A DNA stretch of 36,474 nt from Yoonia sp. (GTDB lineage Bacteria; Pseudomonadota; Alphaproteobacteria; Rhodobacterales; Rhodobacteraceae). Location: the NCBI RefSeq assembly GCF_014859355.1, contig NZ_JACUUJ010000027.1, forward strand, positions 1 through 36,474. The letters are read 5' to 3'. The notes under the pieces were generated by a model. That model searched no databases, was not told the origin of the DNA, and was given only the letters and a program-made list of their open reading frames with translations. Shown here piece by piece: positions 17,571 through 26,412 of the stretch (positions are counted from its first letter, which is position 1; each line of letters opens with the position of its first letter). Made by a program: the position numbers and the translations under genes.

Positions 17571-17897
17571 TCACTCTGCCGCAAAGTCTGAAGATGCAGG
17601 CTTGGCCGGCGCAGACAATGAGGGTGACGGGCGCATTGCCGCGTCACCCCGTGGTGCCGCTTTGACTGTCAGTTGCCTGCGGAACACCAGCATGTTCTGA
17701 AACACGGTTGTCTTGCTCATCAAGCCTTCGCGTTGTTCACAGGGCAGGGTATCTGTGCGCAGATACTCCCACCCGTCACGCGCCAGCCTGTTCATCTCGG
17801 TCTCAAGGGCGTTTGCAAAACGGAGTTCGACAGATTTTGCGCCTTTGGCTTTCAAGCCCCGTGTCGGGGCCGGAACGACCTTGTATTCATATAACAT
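17571..17897 (-). CDS. DUF4177 domain protein
   Basis: A 108-residue protein whose first two thirds match the DUF4177 pattern: MLYEYKVVPAP at the start, then LETEMNRLARDGWEYLRTDTLP. These small alpha-beta proteins have no established biochemical role. The C-terminal 35 residues are rich in Ala, Pro and Ser and look disordered. The gene runs convergently into bolA with no bases between the stop codons. No strong ribosome site is seen beyond a GGGG stretch upstream. Confidence 0.85.
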   Translation of the reverse strand: MLYEYKVVPAPTRGLKAKGAKSVELRFANALETEMNRLARDGWEYLRTDTLPCEQREGLMSKTTVFQNMLVFRRQLTVKAAPRGDAAMRPSPSLSAPAKPASSDFAAE

Positions 17898-17979
17898 TAT
17901 GACCCCAATCTTTACCGACGGCTAGTATAGTCATTCTTGCCCCGGAATCCAAGCAAGGCACACTGGGGGCTGTTGCCGC

Positions 17980-19506
17980 CTATGACCCCAGTTTTGCCGC
18001 GACGATCTGATTGACTGCAGCAGGGTTAGCCTTGCCGCCTGTGGCTTTCATCACTTGCCCCACGAACCATCCGGCCAACTTCGGGTTGGCTTTGGCCTTT
18101 TCGACCTGCGCGGGGTTGGCGGCGATAATCGCGTCCACAGCAGATTCGATCGCGCCGGTGTCGGTGACCTGCTTCATGCCTTCGGTTTCGACAATCTCGG
18201 CGGGGTCGCGGCCCGTGGTATAGCAGATTTCGAACACGTCCTTGGCGATCTTGCCGGAAATCACACCATCTTTGATCAACCCAATCAACGCGCCCAAATG
18301 GGCTGCGGATACAGGACTGTTTTCAATGCTGTGATCCTCTTTCTTCAGTCGGCCAAACAATTCGTTGATCACCCAGTTTGCAGCCAGTTTGCCATCGCGC
18401 CCCTGTGCGACCTGTTCGAAATAGGCGGCATTGGCGACTTCGGCGGTCAGCACCGAGGCGTCGTAATCGGACAGGCCGAAATCGCTGATAAAGCGGGCTT
18501 TTTTATGGTCTGGCAGTTCGGGCAATGATGCCTTGATATCATCCACCCACGCCTGTTCTATTTCCAGTGGCAGCAAGTCGGGGTCGGGGAAATACCGGTA
18601 ATCATGCGCTTCTTCCTTGGATCGCATGGACCGGGTTTCGTTGCGGTCAGGGTCATATAGGCGGGTTTCCTGCACCACATCTTTACCATCTTCGATCAGG
18701 GCGATCTGGCGGCGCGCCTCAACCTCGATCGCCATCTGGATGAACCGGGTGGAGTTCATGTTCTTGATCTCGCACCGCGTGCCAAGGTGGCTGAAATCCT
18801 GGGTTTCCTGATAGCGTTCGTAATCGCCAGGGCGACAGACCGATACGTTCACATCCGCGCGCAGGTTGCCGTTTTGCATGTTGCCGTCGCAGGTGCCCAG
18901 ATACCGCAGGATCTGGCGCAGTTTCAGAACATAGGCGGCGGCCTCCTCTGGCCCGCGAATATCGGGACGGCTGACGATTTCCATCAGCGCCACACCGGTG
19001 CGGTTCAGGTCCACGAACGACATCGTCGGATCCATGTCGTGAATGGATTTGCCCGCGTCCTGTTCCAGATGGATGCGTTCGATGCGCACGCGGCGCGCAG
19101 TCGGCTTTTCACCCGCCCCCGCCCCCAATTCCACCAGCACTTCGCCTTCGCCGACGATGGGGTGGTAAAGTTGGCTGATCTGATAGCCCTGCGGCAGGTC
19201 GGGGTAGAAATAATTCTTGCGGTCGAACGCCGAGCGCAGGTTGATCTGCGCATTCAGCCCCAGCCCTGTTTTCACCGCCAGCGCGATGCAGCCTTCGTTG
19301 ATGACGGGCAGCATGCCTGGCATACCTGCATCCACGAACGCCACGTTGCTGTTGGGTTCGGCCCCAAATAAGGTGGATGCGCCGGAAAATAGCTTTGCCT
19401 TGCTGGCGACCTGCGCGTGCACCTCCAGCCCGATGACAAGTTCCCAGTCGTGTTTGGCACCGGCGATCACTTTGGGGGTAGGGGCGTCGTACGTCAGGTC
19501 GAGCAT
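17980..19506 (-). CDS. gatB: Asp-tRNA(Asn)/Glu-tRNA(Gln) amidotransferase subunit B
   Basis: A 508-residue subunit of the GatCAB amidotransferase, which converts misacylated Glu-tRNA(Gln), and often Asp-tRNA(Asn), to the amidated form. The family signature [18 protein letters not shown] is present near residues 95-112. The catalytic cradle (VIGLEVHAQ and later QDAGKSIHD) and the C-terminal YqeY-like tail domain (from about 410 on) are also seen. The start is placed at the ATG at 19506, because AAGGA lies seven bases upstream; a GTG two codons earlier is too close to that site. gatA and gatC are not in the window. The acyltransferase gene lies 72 bases upstream on the same strand. Confidence 0.97.
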   Translation of the reverse strand: MLDLTYDAPTPKVIAGAKHDWELVIGLEVHAQVASKAKLFSGASTLFGAEPNSNVAFVDAGMPGMLPVINEGCIALAVKTGLGLNAQINLRSAFDRKNYFYPDLPQGYQISQLYHPIVGEGEVLVELGAGAGEKPTARRVRIERIHLEQDAGKSIHDMDPTMSFVDLNRTGVALMEIVSRPDIRGPEEAAAYVLKLRQILRYLGTCDGNMQNGNLRADVNVSVCRPGDYERYQETQDFSHLGTRCEIKNMNSTRFIQMAIEVEARRQIALIEDGKDVVQETRLYDPDRNETRSMRSKEEAHDYRYFPDPDLLPLEIEQAWVDDIKASLPELPDHKKARFISDFGLSDYDASVLTAEVANAAYFEQVAQGRDGKLAANWVINELFGRLKKEDHSIENSPVSAAHLGALIGLIKDGVISGKIAKDVFEICYTTGRDPAEIVETEGMKQVTDTGAIESAVDAIIAANPAQVEKAKANPKLAGWFVGQVMKATGGKANPAAVNQIVAAKLGS

Positions 19507-19578
19507 TTGCACATCCTTGAAAATGGCGTTTCCCGTTCTGTAAAAGAACCGCCGCGCAGCTTCAAGCGCGTTGCGTCG

Positions 19579-20448
19579 CTAGTGGGCGCGCAACTCTGCC
19601 ATCCAAGGCCGGGATGTTGCGACCAGATCGACCTCGGGGGCGTGTTTTCCCCCCAGCGCCAGCGTGGCCTTGCGCAACATGGCAATCCCGTCCTCGGCGC
19701 TTTTTGGTAGCGATGCCGCAGAAATCGGATCGCCCACCGTGACGATATAAGGCTGTCGCGCCTTGTTCAGCGTTTCATGGAACAGGGTGATATCGCGCAG
19801 GGTCGGATGAATTGCATCGAACAGATAGAACAGGGCGGAATTGCGCGCCTGAATGTTGACAGGGATCACCGGCAGGTCGAATTTGTGCGCCAGCATCGCG
19901 GCGGACGCCATCCAGGGCCGTTCATAAAGTCGCAGCCCCTGCCGTTTGGCCAGCCGCCCGGATGGAAAGATTACGCCAAGCCGCCCTGCATCGGTTGCGT
20001 TGCGGACATAGGTCATGGTTTCGCGGGTCTTGGCGTGGCTGCGCAATGCCTTGCGCCATTCGACAGGGGCAATCATGCTTTCCATCTGTGGAAACACCCG
20101 CAGGATATCGCGATTGGCAAAAAAATAGACATCGGGCCGCATCTGCGCGATCAGATGGTGCAGGATAATGCCATCGGCAATCCCGGTGGGGTGGTTTGCC
20201 ACGATCAGCGCGGGGCCATGGGCAGGGATATGCCCCAGCCCGCTGGCGGTCACGGTCTGCGCCAGCCGCTGACCCATGTCACGCATGATGTCATCTGACG
20301 GGGCATCCCGCAAATGCCGGGCGATCTGCACGGTCTTGTCGTAGCCCAGCATCCTGTTCAGACTGTTGCGCACCAGCCGTGTGCCGGGGCGATCTCGATA
20401 AAGCCATGGCGCACGTTCGGCGATCAGGGGGTCGATGCGATGTTTCAT
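19579..20448 (-). CDS. Lysophospholipid acyltransferase-like protein, atypical motifs
   Basis: A 289-residue protein of the PlsC-like acyltransferase superfamily, whose members move acyl groups to glycerol or lipid acceptors at the inner membrane. The presumed active site is NHPTGIADG at residues 85-93. Between His86 and Asp92 there are five residues, not the usual four of the HX4D motif. The later motif is FPSGR (161-165), where the common FPEG has Glu replaced by Ser. The block GLRLYERPWMASAAMLAHKFDLPVIPV fits the C-terminal half of the family. The ATG at 20448 follows a region with TTGTCA and an ATGT-A-ACAT palindrome (about 20468-20477). Substrate is unknown. Confidence 0.75.
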   Translation of the reverse strand: MKHRIDPLIAERAPWLYRDRPGTRLVRNSLNRMLGYDKTVQIARHLRDAPSDDIMRDMGQRLAQTVTASGLGHIPAHGPALIVANHPTGIADGIILHHLIAQMRPDVYFFANRDILRVFPQMESMIAPVEWRKALRSHAKTRETMTYVRNATDAGRLGVIFPSGRLAKRQGLRLYERPWMASAAMLAHKFDLPVIPVNIQARNSALFYLFDAIHPTLRDITLFHETLNKARQPYIVTVGDPISAASLPKSAEDGIAMLRKATLALGGKHAPEVDLVATSRPWMAELRAH

Positions 20449-20550
20449 GCGCCATACTTACCTAGTGACATGTAACATTTGCACGACAGCGCGAACGCGT
20501 CTTGACAAATCGCAATGCGAATCCCGCCATAAGTCGCGTTTCGGCAAGGA

Positions 20551-23100
20551 TCAGCCCAAAATGCGGCTGACCATTTCCATGGTGTCGCGGGACAGTTTGG
20601 GGGTGTCAGCCAGTCGCAGCAATGCTGCACGCATCATCTTCTGACGGTCCGCGTCATAGCGCCGCCAGGTTGAAAACGCCGATGTCATCCGCGCCGTTGT
20701 CTGCGGGTTCAGCGGATCCAGCCGGATCAGCCAGTCCGCCAGCAGGTTGTAGCCCGCGCCGGATCCGTGATGGAACCCCGCCGCATGGCCCGCCAGCGCA
20801 CCAAGGACAGCGCGGAAGCGGTTAGGATTTTTCATCTGGAAGGCGGGGTGTTCGGTTAGTCGGGCGGCTGTTGCTGCGGCCTGGTCGGGGGTGGCGCAGC
20901 TGACCTGCAGGCCAAACCATTTGTCCATGACCAGACGGTCATGATGCCACTGCGTTTCAAACGCGATCAGCTCTGCGGTGCCTTTGCCAGCCTTCAAAAG
21001 CGTGCCAAGTGCCGCCAGTTGCTGGGTCATGTTGTCAGCGGCCGCATATTGCGCGGCAGCCTGCCGGCCCCCGTCACACCGCGCCAACAACCCCAGCACC
21101 GCGTTGCCAAGGCTGCGTTTGCCCGCCTGATCCGCGTCGGGCCGGTAGGCATCGCTGAGTGTCATGGCGGCATAAACGCGCGGCAACAGATCTTGCATAT
21201 GCTGCGCGATCTGCAATTTCAGTGATTCATGCGCGTCGTAAATCGTGGCCGGGTCAGGGGTTTCACCTGCATCGACAAGGGCCTGTGCCGTGTCATCCTC
21301 GGTTGGCAGGGCCAGCACCAGCGCGCGGAATGCCGGATCAAGCGCGTCGTCGCGTAAAACCGCCGTCAACCCGTCCAGATAGGCCGCATCGGGCGTTGCA
21401 CCATCGCGCACCATCGCCACCAGAACATCCTGCGCCAGCGTGCGCCCCGCGTCCCATTTGTTGAACGGGTCGGTGTCATGGGCCAGTAAAAACGAGCGGC
21501 GGGCGTTCGTTTGCGGATGGTCCAAAATAACCGGTGCGGAAAAATCGCGCAGAACCGACAGGATCGGTTTGCTGGCCATTCCGGTAAAGGTGAAACTTTG
21601 TTGCGCTTGGGTAAGCTCCAAAATCCGGGTCGGCACAACCTCGTCGCCGTTTTCATTCAGCAGGCCGACGGCGACAGGAATGACCAGTGGCTCTTTTTCA
21701 TCCTGTCCCGGCGTCGGCGGTGTGTTTTGGCGCAGGGTCAGTGTATAGGTGCCGTTCGCATAATCTTCGCTGACCGCAACACGCGGGGTGCCGGCCTGAC
21801 TATACCATTTGGCGAATTGTGTCAGGTCGCGCCCGGTGGCGTCCTCGAAAACCCTGAGCCAATCCTCGATCGTGGCGGCATCGCCGTCGTGGCGGGTGAA
21901 ATACAGATCCAGCGCCTTTTGATAGGCATCCGGGCCCACCAGACGGCGCAGCATCCCGATGATTTCCGCGCCTTTTTCGTAGATGGTCACGGTGTAGAAA
22001 TTGTTGATTTCAACAAAGCTGGCCGGCCGCACCGGATGCGCTAACGGGCCGTTATCTTCGCGGAACTGATTTGCGCGCAGGACAACCGCATCGTTGATCC
22101 GCTTGACTGCATGGCCGCGCATGTCGCCGGTGAATTGCTGGTCGCGGAACACGGTCAGCCCTTCTTTCAGGCACAGCTGGAACCAATCGCGGCAGGTTAT
22201 GCGGTTGCCGGTCCAGTTGTGGAAATATTCATGCGCGATAATCGCCTCGATCCGTTCGAAATTGGCGTCAGTCGCGGTTTCAGGGCTGGCAAGCACTGCG
22301 GATGAATTGAAAATATTCAGCCCTTTGTTTTCCATCGCGCCCATGTTGAAATCATCGACCGCAACAATGTTGAAGATGTCCAGATCGTATTCGCGGCCGT
22401 AAACATTTTCGTCCCATTTCATCGATTTTTTTAGCGCCTCCATGCCAAAAGCGCATTTGCCTTCATCGCCCGGACGCACCCAGATGTTCAGATCCACATC
22501 CTTGCCGGACATCGTGGTGAATGTGTCGGGGTGGTTTACCAGATCGCCCGCGACCAGCGCGAACAGATAGGCGGGTTTGGGCCATGGGTCATGCCATTCG
22601 GCCCAGCCATCGCCCGATGCGACGGGGTTGCCGTTGGACAACAGCACCGGCAGGTCGCTTTCGATCCGCACGCTAAACACCGCCATTACATCGGGGCGGT
22701 CGGGGTAATAGGTGATTTTGCGAAAACCTTCGGCCTCGCATTGGGTGCAATACATACCTGACGACATATATAGCCCCTCTAGCGCGGTGTTGTTTGCGGG
22801 GCTGATGTCGACCTCTGCCTCGAAAACGAAAGGCGCGTCGGGTGCCGTGCAATGCAATCCTGTCGCGGTGATTTCGGGATCAATCGCGTTGCCATCAATT
22901 TTTGCGCCGATCAACCGCAGATTTTCGCCATGCAGGAAAAACTGCCGCGTGGTCGTTGCAGGGTTTGGTCGAAACGCAATCCGCGAGCTGACGCGCGTGG
23001 CTGCCGGGGATAGCCGGAAAGTCAGATGAACGCTGTCCACGATGTAATCAAACGGGGTGTAATCGCGCAGATAGATGGTCTGGGGGCTGGCGTCTTTCAT
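20551..23100 (-). CDS. pepN: Aminopeptidase N (M1 family)
   Basis: An 849-residue zinc aminopeptidase of the bacterial PepN type, which trims N-terminal residues from cytoplasmic peptides. The exopeptidase motif GAMEN is at residues 254-258, the zinc motif HEYFH at 290-294, and the third ligand Glu313 lies in LKEGLTV. The N-terminal beta domain (YTPFDYIVDSVHLTF) and the long C-terminal helical domain are complete. The start at 23100 gives the normal N terminus; an 87-codon upstream extension is not supported by family length. It is monocistronic or leads the acyltransferase-gatB run 102 bases downstream. Confidence 0.97.
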   Translation of the reverse strand: MKDASPQTIYLRDYTPFDYIVDSVHLTFRLSPAATRVSSRIAFRPNPATTTRQFFLHGENLRLIGAKIDGNAIDPEITATGLHCTAPDAPFVFEAEVDISPANNTALEGLYMSSGMYCTQCEAEGFRKITYYPDRPDVMAVFSVRIESDLPVLLSNGNPVASGDGWAEWHDPWPKPAYLFALVAGDLVNHPDTFTTMSGKDVDLNIWVRPGDEGKCAFGMEALKKSMKWDENVYGREYDLDIFNIVAVDDFNMGAMENKGLNIFNSSAVLASPETATDANFERIEAIIAHEYFHNWTGNRITCRDWFQLCLKEGLTVFRDQQFTGDMRGHAVKRINDAVVLRANQFREDNGPLAHPVRPASFVEINNFYTVTIYEKGAEIIGMLRRLVGPDAYQKALDLYFTRHDGDAATIEDWLRVFEDATGRDLTQFAKWYSQAGTPRVAVSEDYANGTYTLTLRQNTPPTPGQDEKEPLVIPVAVGLLNENGDEVVPTRILELTQAQQSFTFTGMASKPILSVLRDFSAPVILDHPQTNARRSFLLAHDTDPFNKWDAGRTLAQDVLVAMVRDGATPDAAYLDGLTAVLRDDALDPAFRALVLALPTEDDTAQALVDAGETPDPATIYDAHESLKLQIAQHMQDLLPRVYAAMTLSDAYRPDADQAGKRSLGNAVLGLLARCDGGRQAAAQYAAADNMTQQLAALGTLLKAGKGTAELIAFETQWHHDRLVMDKWFGLQVSCATPDQAAATAARLTEHPAFQMKNPNRFRAVLGALAGHAAGFHHGSGAGYNLLADWLIRLDPLNPQTTARMTSAFSTWRRYDADRQKMMRAALLRLADTPKLSRDTMEMVSRILG

Positions 23101-23224
23101 TGACTTTCCTTTTGTGGTCACCACGTCAAGAGGTAAGGATAAAAGGCTGGTGTCACTTGCACAACCGCCCCAGACACGCAGGATGAAAGATATGTCAGCC
23201 CCCGATACCACCTGCACGCGCAGG

Positions 23225-23246
23225 CGACATCCTTTACAGGATGTCG
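23225..23246. repeat. 9-bp hairpin between pepN and the DUF2256 gene
   Basis: Perfect arms CGACATCCT (23225-23233) and AGGATGTCG (23238-23246) enclose a four-base loop. It lies in the 225-base interval between divergent genes, 125 bases upstream of pepN. There is no U tract, so an operator or mRNA leader hairpin is as likely as a terminator. Confidence 0.45.
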
Positions 23247-23325
23247 GGATTTTGGCGGGCGCTGGCGCGCCCAAGGCTGCTGACACAGGGTTTGGCGGGC
23301 GCACCCCTGTCTGCGAGCCTTGCTG

Positions 23326-23475
23326 ATGGCCCCGATGCGCAAAAAGGCTGATTTGCCACAAAAGATCTGCGCGACCTGCGGGCGCCCTTTTGTGTGGCGC
23401 AAGAAATGGGCGCGCGTCTGGGATCAGGTGCGCTATTGCTCTGAGCGGTGCAAGCGGGGCCGCTCAAAATCATGA
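23326..23475 (+). CDS. DUF2256 zinc-ribbon mini-protein
   Basis: A 49-residue basic protein whose core matches DUF2256: [17 protein letters not shown], then [19 protein letters not shown]. Four cysteines in two CxxC/CxxxC pairs (residues 15, 18, 38 and 42) should bind one zinc ion. The start is either the ATG at 23326 or the internal ATG three codons later. In many genomes this family is found next to photolyase/cryptochrome genes (recalled), but none is here. Function is unknown. The strong match over nearly the whole length makes the gene itself secure despite its size. Confidence 0.88.
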   Translation: MAPMRKKADLPQKICATCGRPFVWRKKWARVWDQVRYCSERCKRGRSKS

Positions 23476-23485
23476 TCTGCAAAAT

Positions 23486-23504
23486 TGGTCATGTTTCATG
23501 ACCA
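23486..23504. promoter_or_regulatory. 19-base palindrome upstream of glcB
   Basis: Arms TGGTCATG (23486-23493) and CATGACCA (23497-23504) are perfect inverted copies around TTT. It lies about 90 bases before the glcB start and just upstream of a possible promoter (TTGCCT at 23511-23516 with an AT-rich -10 around 23528-23537). TGGT...ACCA ends recall operators of FadR-subfamily GntR regulators, the family of GlcC, although the spacing here is longer. There is no U tract after it, so a terminator is less likely. Confidence 0.55.
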
Positions 23505-23590
23505 CTGATGTTGCCTATCGGAAACTTTTCTTTTAATCGGCAAATGACCGAATGTGTGCGACAGTATGCACCAAACCGAAGGGGACCATC

Positions 23591-25738
23591 ATGACTGACC
23601 GGATTGAGAAACATGGGCTGCAAGTGGCCTCTGAGCTTGCGACATTCATTGATGACCATGCTTTGCCTGGTACCGGAATTGCACCGGATGTGTTCTGGGC
23701 GGAATTCGCGAACTTTGTCGCGGAAATGACGCCGCGCAACCGCGCGCTGCTGCAAAAACGTGAAGACCTGCAATCGGCCATTGATGACTGGCACATCCGG
23801 CACCGCGATGCCCCGCTTGATCGCACCGCATACGAAGCGTTCCTGCGCGAGATCGGCTATCTGGTCGCCGAAGGGGATGATTTCGAAATTGACACCGCCA
23901 ACGTGGACCCCGAAATCGCCCGCGTGCCCGGCCCGCAGTTGGTTGTGCCGATCACCAACGCCCGCTTTGCGTTGAATGCGGCCAATGCCCGCTGGGGCAG
24001 TCTGTATGATGCGTTTTATGGCACCGATGCCATGGGCGAGGCCCCGCCAAAAGGCCCCTATAACCGCGGCCATGGCGCCCGTGTTGTCGCCCGGTCGCGG
24101 GTGTTTCTGGATCAGGCGTTTCCCATCGAAGGGGCCAGCCACGCCGATGTGCGCCGGTATTATGTGCATGACGGCGCGCTGCTGGTTGATGATATGCCAC
24201 TGCGTGAGCCGGAAAAATTTGTCGGTTATCGCGGTAACCCCAAGGCGCCCGATGCGGTGCTGTTGGTGAATAATGGGCTGCATGTGGAACTGGTCTTTGA
24301 CCGCGCCCATCCCATCGGCAGCCGCGATCAGGCGCTTTTGGCCGATGTGCGGCTGGAAAGCGCTGTCACCGCGATCATGGATTGCGAAGACAGCGTTGCT
24401 TGTGTCGATGCTGAAGACAAGGTGTTGGCCTATACCAACTGGTTGGGGCTGATGCAGGGGCATCTGACAGCCGACCTTGAAAAAGGCGGCAAGACGATCA
24501 CGCGCCGTCTGTCCGATGATCTGACCTATACCGCCCCTGACGGCAGCCCGCTGGTGATCAAGGGGCGCGCGCTTTTGTGGATCCGCAACGTGGGCCACCT
24601 GATGACGAACCCCGCCATTCTGGATGCGCAGGGCGACGAGGTTTTCGAGGGTCTGATGGATGCTATCGTCACCACGATGATCGCCATGCATGACCTGAAA
24701 CGCGAGGGCGGCAATACCGCCCATGGGTCTGTTTACGTGGTCAAACCCAAGATGCACGGCCCCGAAGAAGTGGCATTTACCAATGACATCTTTGCAAAGG
24801 TCGAAGATATCCTTGGCCTGCCGCGCCACACCGTAAAGATCGGTATCATGGATGAAGAACGGCGCACGACGGTGAACCTCAAGGAATGTATCCGCGCCGC
24901 CAAAAGCCGTGTGGCGTTCATCAACACTGGCTTCCTGGACCGCACCGGCGATGAAATCCACACCTCGATGGAAGCAGGGCCGTTCAGCCGCAAGGATTTC
25001 ATCAAGCGCAAGCAGTGGATCGGCGCGTATGAGGATCAGAACGTCGATATCGGGCTTGAGTGCGGTTTTTCCGGGCGCGCCCAGATCGGCAAGGGCATGT
25101 GGGCCATGCCTGACCTGATGGCGGCGATGCTGGAACAAAAGATCGAACACCCCAAGGCGGGCGCGAACTGTGCATGGGTGCCCAGCCCTACGGCGGCCAC
25201 GCTGCACGCGCTGCATTATCACAAGGTTGACGTGATGGCGGTGCAGGCGCGTCTGCGCGCAGGCGGGCGGCGCGCCTATGTGTCGTCAATCCTTGATATT
25301 CCTCTGGCGCAATACCAGCGCTGGACCGATGCGCAGAAATTCAAAGAGATTGAAAACAACGCCCAGGGCATCCTTGGCTATGTGGTGCGTTGGGTTGATC
25401 AGGGCGTGGGCTGTTCCAAGGTGCCCGACATCAACAATGTCGCCCTGATGGAAGACCGCGCCACCTGCCGGATTTCCAGCCAGGCGCTGGCTAACTGGTT
25501 GCATCACGGGGTCGTGACGCAGGAACAGGTGATGGAGGCGATGCAGAAAATGGCCGCCGTGGTGGATACGCAGAACGCCGATGATCCGGCTTATCGGCGC
25601 ATGGCGCCGGAATTTGATGGGATCGCCTTTCAGGCGGCCTGTGATCTGGTGTTCAGGGGCCGCCTGCAGCCTTCAGGATATACCGAGCCGATCCTGCACC
25701 AGCGCCGTCTGGAACTGAAAGCACAGCGTAATTATTGA
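23591..25738 (+). CDS. glcB: Malate synthase G
   Basis: A 715-residue cytoplasmic enzyme that condenses glyoxylate and acetyl-CoA to malate. It has the long single-chain isoform G layout. By comparison with E. coli, the glyoxylate-binding arginine is Arg332 (IRNVGHLM), magnesium ligands are Glu422 (MDEERRT) and Asp450 (GFLDRTGDE), and the catalytic base is Asp622 ([11 protein letters not shown]). Cys608 matches the oxidation-prone cysteine of isoform G. AAGGGGACC precedes the ATG at 23591. The gene is followed 39 bases later by glcG, consistent with glycolate/glyoxylate use; glycolate oxidase genes are not in the window. Confidence 0.98.
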   Translation: MTDRIEKHGLQVASELATFIDDHALPGTGIAPDVFWAEFANFVAEMTPRNRALLQKREDLQSAIDDWHIRHRDAPLDRTAYEAFLREIGYLVAEGDDFEIDTANVDPEIARVPGPQLVVPITNARFALNAANARWGSLYDAFYGTDAMGEAPPKGPYNRGHGARVVARSRVFLDQAFPIEGASHADVRRYYVHDGALLVDDMPLREPEKFVGYRGNPKAPDAVLLVNNGLHVELVFDRAHPIGSRDQALLADVRLESAVTAIMDCEDSVACVDAEDKVLAYTNWLGLMQGHLTADLEKGGKTITRRLSDDLTYTAPDGSPLVIKGRALLWIRNVGHLMTNPAILDAQGDEVFEGLMDAIVTTMIAMHDLKREGGNTAHGSVYVVKPKMHGPEEVAFTNDIFAKVEDILGLPRHTVKIGIMDEERRTTVNLKECIRAAKSRVAFINTGFLDRTGDEIHTSMEAGPFSRKDFIKRKQWIGAYEDQNVDIGLECGFSGRAQIGKGMWAMPDLMAAMLEQKIEHPKAGANCAWVPSPTAATLHALHYHKVDVMAVQARLRAGGRRAYVSSILDIPLAQYQRWTDAQKFKEIENNAQGILGYVVRWVDQGVGCSKVPDINNVALMEDRATCRISSQALANWLHHGVVTQEQVMEAMQKMAAVVDTQNADDPAYRRMAPEFDGIAFQAACDLVFRGRLQPSGYTEPILHQRRLELKAQRNY

Positions 25739-25741
25739 ACC

Positions 25742-25774
25742 GGGTGGATCGAATTCCACCCAACAGAGAGTTGG
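25742..25774 (+). promoter_or_regulatory. Overlapping alternative hairpins in the glcB-glcG gap
   Basis: A 7-bp stem (25742-25748 with 25755-25761, GGGTGGA/TCCACCC) shares two bases with a second 5-bp stem (CCAAC 25760-25764 with GTTGG 25770-25774). The loop of the second holds the GAGAG of the glcG ribosome site. The two cannot form fully at once. Both are short, so a regulatory role is only a possibility. Confidence 0.35.
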
Positions 25775-25777
25775 AAA

Positions 25778-26206
25778 ATGGCAGAGATATCAGCAAGCAA
25801 AGCCCGGATCATTATACGCAAGGCCTTTGCCAAGGCCGCAGATCTGAACCTGAAACCCTTGTCTGTCGTGGTTTTGGATTCAGGTGGCCATGTCAAGGCA
25901 TTTGAACGCGCTGACGGGGCCGCCCCGGGGCGGTTTGGAATTGCGCATGGCAAAGCCTATGGCTCGGTTATGCTTGGCATGGCTGGCACTGCACAGATGG
26001 CCCGCGCCGAGGCGCAGGCCTATTTCATGGCCGCCGTCAATGGCGTGTATGGTGGGCAGGTCGTGCCGGTGCCGGGCGGGGTTCTGGTCCGCGACAAGCG
26101 GGGCGCGGTGATCGGTGCGGTCGGGGTGACGGGCGACACGTCAGATAACGATGTGATTGCCGCAATGGCCGGAATCGAAGCCGCCGGCCTGATCGGCGAA
26201 GCCTGA
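25778..26206 (+). CDS. glcG: GlcG/HbpS family protein (DUF336)
   Basis: A 142-residue protein of the GlcG/HbpS fold. The pattern is clear: AKAADLNLKPLSVVVLDSGG near residues 15-35, then FERADGAAPGRFGIAHGKAYG, VPVPGGVLVRD, and the closing GAVGVTGDTSDNDVIAAM. Members include the GlcG of glycolate operons and haem-binding HbpS; the biochemical role in glyoxylate metabolism is not settled. No signal peptide is present, so it is cytoplasmic. It follows glcB by 39 bases and is probably co-transcribed with it. Confidence 0.93.
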   Translation: MAEISASKARIIIRKAFAKAADLNLKPLSVVVLDSGGHVKAFERADGAAPGRFGIAHGKAYGSVMLGMAGTAQMARAEAQAYFMAAVNGVYGGQVVPVPGGVLVRDKRGAVIGAVGVTGDTSDNDVIAAMAGIEAAGLIGEA

Positions 26207-26242
26207 CGCAAGCGCGTCACGCCGCAGGTCATCCATAAAGCA

Positions 26243-26264
26243 CGGTCATGAAAATCAATGACCG
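26243..26264. repeat. 7-bp inverted repeat downstream of glcG
   Basis: Arms CGGTCAT (26243-26249) and ATGACCG (26258-26264) enclose an 8-base A-rich loop, 37 bases after the glcG stop. The arms share the GGTCAT/ATGACC core with the palindrome upstream of glcB, which could mean a second site for the same regulator. A weak terminator is the alternative. Confidence 0.4.
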
Positions 26265-26280
26265 CATGAATACGCAGTGC

Positions 26281-26303
26281 ATTTGCCCAATGTTTGGGCA
26301 AAT
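26281..26303. promoter_or_regulatory. 10-bp-arm palindrome upstream of the amidotransferase gene
   Basis: Perfect arms ATTTGCCCAA (26281-26290) and TTGGGCAAAT (26294-26303) are separated by TGT. It lies 110 bases upstream of the amidotransferase start in a 206-base non-coding interval. The near-contiguous 23-base symmetry suits a dimeric repressor or activator site. With no poly-U after it, a terminator for glcG is less likely. Confidence 0.5.
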
Positions 26304-26412
26304 CCACGCTGCTTTCGACATGTGCATATCTGACAGTATGAGTGTGCGCATGCCGTATCTTCCGCTTGCCCGCGATTGGCGGTATGGATGGGGAAACGCG
26401 AAAGGATGCATG

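Noticed and set aside
23489-25222. A 577-codon open frame on the minus strand opposite glcB
   Set aside because: It lies wholly antisense to the unmistakable malate synthase gene. Its translation is rich in His, Gln and Arg without any family pattern, as expected for a shadow frame in GC-rich DNA.
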